A DNA stretch of 64,000 nucleotides from Bdellovibrio sp. SKB1291214 (GTDB lineage: Bacteria > Bdellovibrionota > Bdellovibrionia > Bdellovibrionales > Bdellovibrionaceae): assembly GCF_002209355.2 (NCBI RefSeq), contig NZ_CP106855.1, forward strand, positions 3,038,001-3,102,000. The letters are read 5' to 3'. Of the stretch, positions 1-8,715 are shown in pieces. The notes under the pieces are model-generated. The model saw only the letters and a program-made list of their open reading frames with translations, ran no database searches and was not told the DNA's origin. The position numbers were made by a program, and so were the translations under genes. Position 1 is the first letter of the stretch. Each line of letters begins with the position of its first letter.

Positions 1-159
1 CTCTGAAGAACTATTTTCGCTATTCAAAGATTCTTCCCCATGGATATCCGATGAATGGTCCATTTGCTTGTTATGGGAAGCTCGTCTTTGCTCCTTGAGA
101 TTTCCGTCATAGCGCTTACTCGTTTGGCTGAATCCTTTACCCTTATTATGGCGAGACAT
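1..159 (-). CDS. Hypothetical protein, N-terminal 53 residues (cut by window edge)
   Basis: An open frame starts with ATG at 159, behind an excellent ribosome binding site (AGGAGG about 5 bases upstream), and runs off the left edge. The visible 53 residues are hydrophilic and rich in Lys, Arg, Ser and Glu, starting MSRHNKGKGF, with no signal peptide or membrane segment. I do not recognise the family. It is divergent from the pilin-like operon to its right, separated by about 200 bases that must hold promoters for both. The strong ribosome binding site and uninterrupted frame are the reasons for calling it real. Confidence 0.6.
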   Translation of the reverse strand, partial: MSRHNKGKGFSQTSKRYDGNLKEQRRASHNKQMDHSSDIHGEESLNSENSSSE

Positions 160-319
160 AACAACCTCCTTTAGTTGGATTCCCTTTAGCTTACCGGAAA
201 TTTATGTTCCACGAACCGACCTCAGGGCGAGTAAGTGTATACGATTTAGCAATGCTCAACTGCCATATATCAGCTTTCGCGATATTATGTCTCATACCGG
301 GACTTTGTGAGTAATTTTT

Positions 320-325
320 TATAAT
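320..325 (+). promoter_or_regulatory. Candidate -10 box for the pilin-like operon
   Basis: A perfect TATAAT lies about 43 bases before the first gene of the operon. I see no convincing -35 hexamer at the usual spacing, so this is a weak call based on one element and its position in the only long gap upstream of the operon. Confidence 0.3.
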
Positions 326-367
326 CCACTTCCCTCACATAATGGAACATTTCTGCCGATATTAAGA

Positions 368-2899
368 ATGAACAAAGGGGATTGTTTGAACCATCAAAGA
401 ACGTTTCATCAGCGATTGTTAAAGTCGCAACGAGGCTCCGTGCTGCTCTTGTCTGTTTTGGCAGGCATAGTGATCAGTATTATGTTCTTTGCTTCGATCG
501 GCTATATTGAAACGCAAGCCAAGGTTATGGAAAAAGCCGCGGTCAAGTCAGACCGTCGCGTGGTGATGGACGGTCTTTATGCTTACACGGTAAACGCTAT
601 TAAACAGAGCTGGTGTTTAACCGAGACTTGGGTTGAGGATCAAAACTGTTCGTTAACTCACGACAGAAACACTGTCCGCTTGAGTTTATCTGATGAGGCT
701 CTATTATTTATCCGCAACTCTGGCACCCCAGCTGCAACTCCGATTACAGCAACACGCCTCTCTTCTATGGGAACAACTATTATTTTGAGTTCGTTGCCGC
801 CATCTCATCCGCTGTATTCTATCGTGTCTCCTTTGGCTGGAGATTACTCAACGCTGAAATTTACAATTGAACGCGACTCTTCGGCGATCTCCGCGGTTAG
901 GGGTCGCGAAGTTCCCATAAAGATTACAATCTTTCTACAACATAAATCCAATACAGAATTTGATCAGACTTTGGTTTCTCGAAACATCATATATCCACGC
1001 GAACTCAGTTATTTCGGACTGATCCTTCCAAACAATCTGAGTCTCGCTTCCGGAAGCGATAATCCGCAAAAAGGCGATGTTAATTTCCCAAATATTGATG
1101 TACCAGCTGGAAGCGGTCTGCGTTTTGAAAGTCCGGTCTTTATCAATGGGGATCTTCGTCTCCCAAATAGCTCTTTCACAACTCCGATGAACAACGTTAC
1201 ATTCGTCGATAAAATCTTTTTAGCTGGCGTCGTCAGAATGGATGGCATGCAAGACGAAAATAAGTACATGGTGAAAACCGCGGGCGGTAAAGGCTACATG
1301 TACAATTACGAAATGCCGAACTTTGCAGGGCTGATGAATGGCTTTGAGATCGATCCCGCTCCAGATAAAGGTTTAAAGTATTTATTTAATCTTGGAGTTA
1401 CAGGTGATTCAGGCTACGACGCTCTTGCGCAGTGCCGCGATCGTTTGATGGCATCCTATCAACTATCTATCACGGACGACGCTCAGCTCTGGATCAGACC
1501 TGTTAAAAAAGAATCAAATAAAGTATCCGTGCAACTGAACTTGGGAAATACCGACAATTTTGTCGAGCAAGATATCGATGGTTATAAGACCACGACCACG
1601 GTTCCAAATATAACTGGTCCCGCTGCGGTCCCATCGAATGTCGCGGGTCAACCTGTGATGAAAGTTCAGGCCTATTACAATGGCCTGCAGGCGCCGGGTA
1701 CGCCGACCCGTGGTTCTTATTCTTCAGAATTTTACGTTTACAGAACCGGAACGACGACCGTCTATCCGACCGGAAACTCCGGCGGTGGCTCCATTGTTTT
1801 CCAAGCGACACCAAATGAAATCGGCAGTCGCGTGCAATACAACCAAGTTAATTTGGATATAACTTTTAATTCTCTGAACCTTGGACCTTACATCGCAGAA
1901 AATGGAAACGTCCTGACCTATCCTTCAGTTAAGTTTGTGTTTGAAGCCTATGACTACGGCTACAATGCCGGTGTGAACTTACGTAAATCGACGGCAAAAT
2001 ATCCAAAGAAAGTGAACGGTCTGACATTTAATTTGTCTGGTAGCGCTTTGGTTCTTGATTCCAGTCAAGGCAACACTTTCAGTGTCCCGACGATATGGGC
2101 TAATAATTCTGGTTTAGCAGATGATCAGGAAAACTATGCTTGGCCGTCCTCAGATGACACTTACAAAAAGAGACACGGTGTATCTGATACAAATTGGTCA
2201 GATTTCGATCAAAAGTGTTTTGCCACACCTTCTCCATCAGATCCAAATCCAGATTTCGCATCCTTCCCTGCTGCAAAATGGGATACAGATTTTTCGACAC
2301 AAGCTCGAAACTCTTGGAGCTTTGATACGGAGTTTAACCTGGATCCAATTCCAGGTTATAGAAATTCGACGATCCTTTACGATAATCCCCTTGATAATAC
2401 GTTCCATATCGATTCGTTAGTGAATACATGTTCAATTGGTCCGAATATAGATATATGGGCAGGAATGGTTGCGTGTGAAAAATTCGAAATTCGCCAGAGA
2501 CAACGTCCATTAAGAATCATAGGTACCGTGATTACCAAGCAGGTCGCCATTCATCAGAGCGCTTACGAAAAAGGGATTCGTTGGAGTACAATTTATCATC
2601 CACAAGCAACACAAGAATTGATTAATGCTGGAATTCTTGGAAAAGGTAAAGCTACAAAAGAAACAGTCGCCTGTGGTTCCGCTGCGGCCCCGCTTTGGCA
2701 GTCTAATATTGGCATAAACGATCGTTATATTCATTGGAATTGTAATCCGGTTAGCTTAAGAACAGCGGATCCGTTCAAATGGTCAACTGTTGACCCTGAC
2801 TGTGGTCTTCAAGACATCAAAGGTTCAACTGCAATTAAATGTAAAAAGAAAACGACTCGTTTCTTGATCAAAGAAATTAGCCGCGGGAAGGGGTTGTAG
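368..2899 (+). CDS. PilX/GspK-like exported pilin-like protein
   Basis: Large (843 aa) protein with a type IV pilin-like N-terminus: a basic leader ending QRG, then a single hydrophobic helix (SVLLLSVLAGIVISIMFFAS). The Glu normally at position +5 after the prepilin cleavage glycine is absent, as in GspK and some PilX proteins, which sit at pilus or pseudopilus tips. The remaining ~770 residues are a Thr/Ser/Asn-rich extracytoplasmic region with scattered cysteines; I recognise no enzyme domain there. It is far longer than usual minor pilins. First gene of a tight operon; the next starts one base after its stop. The start is uncertain: ATG at 368 has no ribosome binding site, whereas TTG at 386 follows AAAGGGG. 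Likely an assembly-tip component; the exact role is unknown. Confidence 0.7.
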   Translation: MNKGDCLNHQRTFHQRLLKSQRGSVLLLSVLAGIVISIMFFASIGYIETQAKVMEKAAVKSDRRVVMDGLYAYTVNAIKQSWCLTETWVEDQNCSLTHDRNTVRLSLSDEALLFIRNSGTPAATPITATRLSSMGTTIILSSLPPSHPLYSIVSPLAGDYSTLKFTIERDSSAISAVRGREVPIKITIFLQHKSNTEFDQTLVSRNIIYPRELSYFGLILPNNLSLASGSDNPQKGDVNFPNIDVPAGSGLRFESPVFINGDLRLPNSSFTTPMNNVTFVDKIFLAGVVRMDGMQDENKYMVKTAGGKGYMYNYEMPNFAGLMNGFEIDPAPDKGLKYLFNLGVTGDSGYDALAQCRDRLMASYQLSITDDAQLWIRPVKKESNKVSVQLNLGNTDNFVEQDIDGYKTTTTVPNITGPAAVPSNVAGQPVMKVQAYYNGLQAPGTPTRGSYSSEFYVYRTGTTTVYPTGNSGGGSIVFQATPNEIGSRVQYNQVNLDITFNSLNLGPYIAENGNVLTYPSVKFVFEAYDYGYNAGVNLRKSTAKYPKKVNGLTFNLSGSALVLDSSQGNTFSVPTIWANNSGLADDQENYAWPSSDDTYKKRHGVSDTNWSDFDQKCFATPSPSDPNPDFASFPAAKWDTDFSTQARNSWSFDTEFNLDPIPGYRNSTILYDNPLDNTFHIDSLVNTCSIGPNIDIWAGMVACEKFEIRQRQRPLRIIGTVITKQVAIHQSAYEKGIRWSTIYHPQATQELINAGILGKGKATKETVACGSAAAPLWQSNIGINDRYIHWNCNPVSLRTADPFKWSTVDPDCGLQDIKGSTAIKCKKKTTRFLIKEISRGKGL

Positions 2900-2900
2900 T

Positions 2901-3374
2901 ATGAACTTACGAAATAACCGCGGTTACACCATGGTCGAAATTTTAGCAGCGACAGTGATTACGGCAATCGTAAGCTACTCGACTTACTCTTATATTTCCT
3001 ATTTAGCGCGAGTGAGTTTTCAATTGAAGCTCTCACGAGTCGCCAATGATAACGTGCAAGCCATTGTTGAAAGCATTCGGTTTAATTTATCTTTGTACCA
3101 AGTGTCATTCAATCAAAGCATCTCCAAAGAAGAGGCAGTTTTGAAAGCAGATGCACTGCCATGGGGGCTTTCAAAGGGCGAAATGATTCCACGATCAGAT
3201 TGCGCAACTAAAGGATGCCAGGCCTATTTCGGCTACGTTATCATCCCAAGTCTATTTGTAAAAAACCTATATCAAGTTGATTTGAAGGTTGCGACGGCAG
3301 CTCAAAATAATTCGGCCATGAAGTGGAAGGAGGATCAGTGGAAAAAGTACACCTACTACATCACCGTCAAATAA
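2901..3374 (+). CDS. Type IV pilin-like minor pilin
   Basis: 157 aa. The N-terminus is a canonical class III prepilin signal: a short basic leader NNRG, cleavage after Gly, then YTMVE with Glu at +5 and a hydrophobic helix (ILAATVITAIVSYSTYSYIS). Such proteins are cleaved and methylated by PilD and packed into pili or type II secretion pseudopili. The mature part is small and contains a CATKGC pair that may form a disulphide. AAGGGG about 7 bases upstream supports the ATG. It overlaps the next pilin-like gene by 37 bases, so translation is probably coupled. Comparable to PilV/PilW or GspI/GspJ; which of these cannot be decided by eye. Confidence 0.8.
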   Translation: MNLRNNRGYTMVEILAATVITAIVSYSTYSYISYLARVSFQLKLSRVANDNVQAIVESIRFNLSLYQVSFNQSISKEEAVLKADALPWGLSKGEMIPRSDCATKGCQAYFGYVIIPSLFVKNLYQVDLKVATAAQNNSAMKWKEDQWKKYTYYITVK

Positions 3375-4414
3375 AGCCATCGTCTTCCTTTGTTAGCAAC
3401 CGACGGGGTGTAACCGTTACTGAACTTTTGGTGGTATTGGGAATGATTGGCATTGTTGCTATAGGCAATGCCTCCTTCCTATTCGACTTCACTAATGAAA
3501 TGAAAAAAATCACTGCAAATTCAGAAGGCGAAAGCGAGCTTTCCACCCTGAATATCGCGGCGGTGAATATTCTTAAAAAATCATCGGTCAGTTTTAACAA
3601 ACTGTATGCCCTTGATGATGGAGACGCTACTCGGCAAAACAAGCAGAACTTTTATGATTACTACCCTGATGTACCTCATGCTGTTCTAACTAGGTCCACT
3701 ATTCGTGCAGACCGAACAATTACTCTTAGCCCCACTGACAGCAAATACTTCTATTTGATTCAGTCCGAAGAAGCAGATTTTGACTCTCTCATTTATGATC
3801 CTATGTATGCTTATACAGTCACTTCAACACCTTCAGACCAAATTGCCAGCGGTACAATCAGGTACGAAGGACTGAACTCTATTCCAAACCTCCAAGGCCC
3901 GGGTGGAACCCAGTCGGCTAAGGGAACAATGACTAAGGTATTTCAAACACGTTGGGCCGACGGGACTTACTTTATGTTAAGTTGTCCCACTTATCTTCGG
4001 GCTATAGATGCAAAAAACAATACGGTGAGCATTTTAACACCTCCCCGCTTCCCATCTTTTTTAGGAAAAGTGGCCTCCGGTGATCTGTTACCAGCAAATT
4101 CTTCGGAAGTGGGCATACAATTCTATAACTCGAATCCCTTAGTGCCAACAGCTTCCTACACAAGTGTTGATAACTTTTTCAGAGTCCTCCCTGCGATCGG
4201 TGGGGCCGCTCCCTTCGTCAAAGTCGAACCAGTGAAAATGGTTCGTTTTGAATTCCGCACCAATTCCACAACTCAAAAGAACGAACTGTGGTTACAGGAA
4301 TTCACACAAGGTAAATATAAAGACAAAACTAAATTGATCGAAGAAATAAAAAACGTTGTCTTTAAGCGTTCTTCGATTTCCTTGCCAATTATTAGCATGG
4401 AGGTGGAACGATGA
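3338..4414 (+). CDS. Type IV pilin-like minor pilin (PilW/GspJ type)
   Basis: 358 aa if translation starts at GTG 3338, which sits 4 bases after AGGAGG; a GTG at 3323 is also possible. After a longer leader (MEKVHLLHHRQ... NRRG) comes the prepilin motif G-VTVTE with Glu at +5 and a hydrophobic helix (LLVVLGMIGIVAIGNASFLF). The mature domain of ~320 residues is large for a minor pilin, as in PilW and GspJ. The start lies inside the end of the previous pilin gene, and its stop overlaps the next start as ATGA, so four genes in a row are coupled. Predicted to be processed by the prepilin peptidase and to join a pilus or pseudopilus. Confidence 0.78.
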   Translation: MEKVHLLHHRQIKPSSSFVSNRRGVTVTELLVVLGMIGIVAIGNASFLFDFTNEMKKITANSEGESELSTLNIAAVNILKKSSVSFNKLYALDDGDATRQNKQNFYDYYPDVPHAVLTRSTIRADRTITLSPTDSKYFYLIQSEEADFDSLIYDPMYAYTVTSTPSDQIASGTIRYEGLNSIPNLQGPGGTQSAKGTMTKVFQTRWADGTYFMLSCPTYLRAIDAKNNTVSILTPPRFPSFLGKVASGDLLPANSSEVGIQFYNSNPLVPTASYTSVDNFFRVLPAIGGAAPFVKVEPVKMVRFEFRTNSTTQKNELWLQEFTQGKYKDKTKLIEEIKNVVFKRSSISLPIISMEVER

Positions 4415-5640
4415 AATCATTCCCTCTAACAAACTTTGTTTTAACATCTCTGTTGGCTAGCGCACCGGCTGTGGCTCAAGAAGTTAAAGCCAAGGCAAAT
4501 CCGAAAGTATCGTCGACAAGTGTGATTCCCTTCACGGGACCTAATTTAAATGACGTGGCCTTGGACTCGCAATTACTTACAAACGGATCCAACTCGTCCA
4601 CAGCCATATTGGATATCTATGTGAATTGTTTCGGTACCAATTTGCGTGCCGTTCCAAACCCTATTGCAGAATCCTCTGATATTTTCGCTAAAATCACATA
4701 CCTAACAAGCACGGGAACGAAAACTTTCGAAGTCAAATTCCCTGCAAGGGCAACAATGAACTCTGCGGCTTCAACAGAAGAAGACCTTACCAGTCAAACC
4801 CGAGTTCTGATTCCAGCGACGAAAGAAACATTAACGGCGCGCCTGCGCGGTAACTTGATTCGTATCAAGCTGACCGAGTCAAGGACAATTCCTGTTGACG
4901 TCTTAGCCACTGGAACTGACTTCGCGAAACTAACAGAGCTGGCAGTAAAAACTGAATTTTTAACCAACATAAGCTTCCGACAAGAGGTTCCAGCAGTGCT
5001 TCCCGCCAATACCGAATTTATGGCGTACACAGGCCCCGTAACGGCCGCGAACAACTGGTATGCCTCTGAAAATGGAAAGTCGATTGTTATGCTAGCGTCC
5101 TTCCCTGGGGAAAACAGATTTTGCGGAGGCTACTTTTCTCCGTTGGCTTTTAAATTCGACGGAGATGATCTTCCGAAGGTAGATAAAACATCACACTTCC
5201 CATTGTTTAGAAGTAAACACAAAATTTCTTGGCCCTCCTTCAAAGAAGATATTTACTTCTTGGCAGTCGATAAAAATAAAAATGGAAAAGTTGATGATGG
5301 TGCTGAGCTTTTTGGTGACATCAACAACTATCAGGATGGATTTAAAAACCTGGCCGCATATGACAACAATGGTGATGGTGTTATTGATGAAAAAGATTCG
5401 ATTTTTAAACTCCTGCTTTTATGGAAAGACAAAAACCATGATGGAAAAAGCAGTAAAGATGAACTAAAAACCATGGAACAAATGGGCGTGACATCCATCT
5501 CTTTAACTTATGATGGGACAACACAATCTGCCGGTCCATTTGCGAAGTTGATAGGCCCTGGAGAATTCACCTATAAATTAAAATCAGGTGAGGTCAAGAA
5601 AGGGCGCGTTTGGGATATTTTTCTTAAAATTGTACCTTAA
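4411..5640 (+). CDS. Exported EF-hand (calcium-binding) protein
   Basis: 409 aa with a clear Sec signal peptide (MKSFPLTNFVLTSLLASAPAVAQ). The C-terminal third holds three acidic loops typical of EF-hand or dockerin-like calcium sites: DKNKNGKVDDGAE at about residue 288, DNNGDGVIDEKD at about 320 and DKNHDGKSSKDE at about 344. The N-terminal ~230 residues are Ser/Thr-rich and unrecognised. It starts within the stop of the upstream pilin gene (ATGA). In classical minor pilin operons this position is taken by PilY1, a calcium-dependent tip adhesin; this protein is not PilY1 by sequence, but a similar calcium-controlled role is a reasonable inference. Confidence 0.75.
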   Translation: MKSFPLTNFVLTSLLASAPAVAQEVKAKANPKVSSTSVIPFTGPNLNDVALDSQLLTNGSNSSTAILDIYVNCFGTNLRAVPNPIAESSDIFAKITYLTSTGTKTFEVKFPARATMNSAASTEEDLTSQTRVLIPATKETLTARLRGNLIRIKLTESRTIPVDVLATGTDFAKLTELAVKTEFLTNISFRQEVPAVLPANTEFMAYTGPVTAANNWYASENGKSIVMLASFPGENRFCGGYFSPLAFKFDGDDLPKVDKTSHFPLFRSKHKISWPSFKEDIYFLAVDKNKNGKVDDGAELFGDINNYQDGFKNLAAYDNNGDGVIDEKDSIFKLLLLWKDKNHDGKSSKDELKTMEQMGVTSISLTYDGTTQSAGPFAKLIGPGEFTYKLKSGEVKKGRVWDIFLKIVP

Positions 5641-5671
5641 TTGAGATAGCATTTTTTGATGGGAGGAATCC

Positions 5672-6538
5672 ATGAAAAAGCAAACTCAAATCAGATGGAC
5701 AACAGGCGTTTTGCTTCTATTTATAATAGCCGTGATTTCCGAAACCGGCTTTTCTGGCACGAATGACGAAGGCCGGGATTCGAATGATCGCTGGGAAAAG
5801 CGTTTCAAAAAGGATAAGCCGGTAGCAACGGTGCCTGAAACGAAAGTTGAAATCACCTCCGAAAAGGTAAAGTATGGGGATGGCACGGCAGACTGTCGTG
5901 ATGCTTTCCTTGTGTTACCAATGCACTATGATCGTCCCGGTGATACTGAGACTTCTCGTTATCCTATTCAAGCATTAGGACATCTTAAAACTCAGAACTT
6001 GGATTGTACTAAGGCTCATCCCCCTTTATATAACGACGATGGTTTTGTTGTTACTAGCGGAAACATCACGGTTCAATGTAAAAATGGATCGGTTTTCATT
6101 CTGAATTCCAACTGCAAAGGCAAAACGATGGCTGAGTATCGTGCTGAACAGGAAGCGATAAGAATAGCCGAAGAAAAACGTAAAGCAGCTGAGGCTGCAG
6201 AAGCAGCAAGAATTGCTGAAGAAAAACGCAAAGCAGAAGAAGCAAGAATTGCAGCTGAAAAAGCAGCGGCAGAAAAAGCGGCAGCGGAGGCAGCTGCGGC
6301 TGCAGCTGCAGCTGCGGGTGGAAACTCCAGCAACCTACAATGCACGGGTTGTTCTGCGACTCCGACGTGCACAAGAACCACTGAAACACAGCACTCTAAG
6401 AATTCCTTTTCGTACAAAACTGTATATTACTATGCGTGCGCAAACGGGAATAGCTTATACCGAAGCAGTGCTACTGGCTCACAATCATGTGTTAAGGGTT
6501 CAGTGACTTGTTCTTCTTCGTCGTATAACGGTAAATAA
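5672..6538 (+). CDS. Exported Ala/Glu coiled-coil protein with Cys-rich C-terminus
   Basis: 288 aa. An N-terminal hydrophobic segment (TTGVLLLFIIAVISETGF) acts as a signal or anchor. A central domain (residues ~65-150) has several cysteines. Residues ~155-215 are a charged, repetitive helix built on the AEEKRKAAEAA pattern and ending in a run of alanines. The last ~65 residues are Cys- and Ser-rich (CTGCSATPTC). This resembles a stalk joining two small globular domains. The start has a strong ribosome binding site (GGGAGG). Its stop overlaps the next ATG by one base (TAATG). Not recognised as a named family; tied to the pilin operon by position. Confidence 0.7.
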   Translation: MKKQTQIRWTTGVLLLFIIAVISETGFSGTNDEGRDSNDRWEKRFKKDKPVATVPETKVEITSEKVKYGDGTADCRDAFLVLPMHYDRPGDTETSRYPIQALGHLKTQNLDCTKAHPPLYNDDGFVVTSGNITVQCKNGSVFILNSNCKGKTMAEYRAEQEAIRIAEEKRKAAEAAEAARIAEEKRKAEEARIAAEKAAAEKAAAEAAAAAAAAAGGNSSNLQCTGCSATPTCTRTTETQHSKNSFSYKTVYYYACANGNSLYRSSATGSQSCVKGSVTCSSSSYNGK

Positions 6539-8715
6539 TGGTTTTAAGCTTGGTGGCCCTGGCTTCAGGGCTTCTTAACTTATCCTCACAGGTGCTTTAT
6601 CAAAAGATCGTCTCAATGACCTTGGGCGATCTTTATATCACCTTCCTTCTTGTCACTTTGACCTTTATATTCGGTACAGCCCTTGGAAGTCTGATTGGCT
6701 TTAAAGTGCGCCGTCTTTTACCTTGGGTTGAGATTCTGACGGGCTTTTATAATTTAGCTCTGTTTTTCTTACTCTCTACTGAATTTTATAAAATCCAGCC
6801 ACCCCAGTTCTTAGTGGTCATTGGATTACTCGTTCCCGCCGTCTCTCTCGGTGTTCAACTTCCCCTGTACAGCTATTACCTTCGTCGCATACGATTTAAT
6901 TTTATCTATGGGCTTTACCATGGCGGCGCAATCCTGGGACTGTTAGCATTTGAGGTTTACTTTACCCAAGGGCTGTCTGTGAAATATGCAACACTTACCC
7001 TCGCATTAGGACAGATTTCGTTGGGACTTATTTTAGGCTTTTTGTTAAAGCATGATATCTTTCAAATCTCTCAAAGTCCTCGCGGAGTTTGGAGAACATT
7101 ATTTAAGCGCGGTATCGTCGAAATTCCATTCTCGGTTTTTTTAATTTCATTGCTTAGCTCGTACCAAATATTTTGGGCTCTTAAAACGCAGATTTTTTTA
7201 ACGGAAGCCTTTCGCCTTCATGCCACCCTTATATCGGCTGCAGTTTTTTTCTGGATGACAGTTGCTGGACTTAGCGAAAAATACCTACATCAAATTTCAC
7301 GATCCATCTTGTATTTCGCTTGGGGTTTTATCATTCTAATCACGCAGATTGCTTTTGCAACCTGGCCCTCATTTGTAACGGACCAGTTCACTGGAGAACT
7401 TCCCAACTATTTTATCTGGTCATCTGTCCTAGCCCTCTCCCTCACCTTACCCGTTTTGATTTCCAGTTTAGTGTTTATTAAAAGCACTCAAGAATTAGCA
7501 CATAGCATTGCCATCGACCAATCCAGTGGATATTTGAATGCACTGGCATGCCTGGGAAATATTCTTGGAATGACCGCTGCTGCTTTGATGGCTCCCCTTT
7601 TGTGGAGTAATCTCTATTTCGCGTCGGCGCTGGCCCTGCTGATTGCGGGCATCGTAACCCTCACATATTTTAACAAAAGATACTCTGAAAGTTCATGGGG
7701 CTTCGGTCTTCTCGCCTTACTCGCTTTAATAGCTTTTCAACAAAATCCCACTGACAACCTTTTCAAAAATCGATTTGAAAAGAAAAACCGCGAAAATCCG
7801 ATCCATGCGCAAGTTTATTCCGAAGCCTTCTCGACAATTGCTGTTTTAGAAGATCCATTTACTCCAAATGGAAAACTGAGCCGTCATTATATCATCGATG
7901 GACACCGATCCCACGATCTTGAACGAGGTACCGAAAACTTAATTGGTCTTTTTCCAAGAAAATATTTTCCATCGACATTAAACAAATCAATGGTGATTGG
8001 CGTAGGTACTGGACAAACTTCCTGGGGAGTTTCTGCCATCAGCGAACATACAGACCTGATTGAGATCTCTCCGACTGTTTTAGATAATTTAAAACTGTTT
8101 AAAGAATATAATAACGATCTTGCGAACAGAAAGAACATCGCCATTCACCTGACGGATGGAATGACATTTTTAAAAAACTGTCCCGCGCACACCTATGATC
8201 TAATAGTCAACACCGCCACATATCCCGGTAATTTCAATGCCGCTAAACTATATACGACTGAATTCGTAGAACTTGCTGCCAGATGCCTGGGCGATACAGG
8301 TATTTATCAAACCTATTTTGATGACTCAACTGTGCAATCTTGGGAACAGCTAGCGAATTTCTTAGCTCCACTGCAGGCCCATTTTAAGCACATCGATATT
8401 ATCTCTGGGAACTATCCAATCGTGATGGCTTACAATACCGAACGATCGCTGAGCCAAGGCTCCTGGGAGGAATTTTTAACAGAGTTGGATTTAAAGTTCT
8501 ATAAAGAAAACTTACAAAGCAAAATAGTGTTTAATTTAGAGTGCAATGATATCCAACGCAACATCCCCATTTATCCCGATGGAGAAATGAACACGCTCGA
8601 TAAGTCTGTCCTGGAAGCGACCTCTATTCGCAACATTATCCGACAAACTTATCAACGTAAGTATTATCTATTTGCGGACTATGCAAAACTCCAAACCCCT
8701 GTCTCTTGTTTTTAG
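6538..8715 (+). CDS. Membrane protein fused to spermidine-synthase-like domain (copy 1)
   Basis: 725 aa. The first ~405 residues are a string of about ten hydrophobic segments. The last ~300 form a Rossmann-like methyltransferase/aminopropyltransferase fold: a nucleotide-binding glycine motif (VIGVGTGQTSWG) at about residue 484, an acidic strand end (LIEISPTVLD), and LTDGMTFL corresponding to the second binding strand. The catalytic region, normally DSTDP in spermidine synthase, reads NTATYP, so the catalytic Asp is missing and polyamine synthesis is unlikely. Its ATG overlaps the stop of the exported-protein gene before it, so it belongs to the pilin-like operon. Its 3' end overlaps the convergent copy 2. 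Automated annotation as spermidine synthase would overstate the function. Confidence 0.75.
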   Translation: MVLSLVALASGLLNLSSQVLYQKIVSMTLGDLYITFLLVTLTFIFGTALGSLIGFKVRRLLPWVEILTGFYNLALFFLLSTEFYKIQPPQFLVVIGLLVPAVSLGVQLPLYSYYLRRIRFNFIYGLYHGGAILGLLAFEVYFTQGLSVKYATLTLALGQISLGLILGFLLKHDIFQISQSPRGVWRTLFKRGIVEIPFSVFLISLLSSYQIFWALKTQIFLTEAFRLHATLISAAVFFWMTVAGLSEKYLHQISRSILYFAWGFIILITQIAFATWPSFVTDQFTGELPNYFIWSSVLALSLTLPVLISSLVFIKSTQELAHSIAIDQSSGYLNALACLGNILGMTAAALMAPLLWSNLYFASALALLIAGIVTLTYFNKRYSESSWGFGLLALLALIAFQQNPTDNLFKNRFEKKNRENPIHAQVYSEAFSTIAVLEDPFTPNGKLSRHYIIDGHRSHDLERGTENLIGLFPRKYFPSTLNKSMVIGVGTGQTSWGVSAISEHTDLIEISPTVLDNLKLFKEYNNDLANRKNIAIHLTDGMTFLKNCPAHTYDLIVNTATYPGNFNAAKLYTTEFVELAARCLGDTGIYQTYFDDSTVQSWEQLANFLAPLQAHFKHIDIISGNYPIVMAYNTERSLSQGSWEEFLTELDLKFYKENLQSKIVFNLECNDIQRNIPIYPDGEMNTLDKSVLEATSIRNIIRQTYQRKYYLFADYAKLQTPVSCF

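Noticed and set aside
6073-6506. Long alternative frames over the Ala-rich part of the stalk-like gene
   Set aside because: Low-complexity GCA/GCT/GAA repeats stay open in several frames; only the called frame has a signal peptide, ribosome binding site and coupling.
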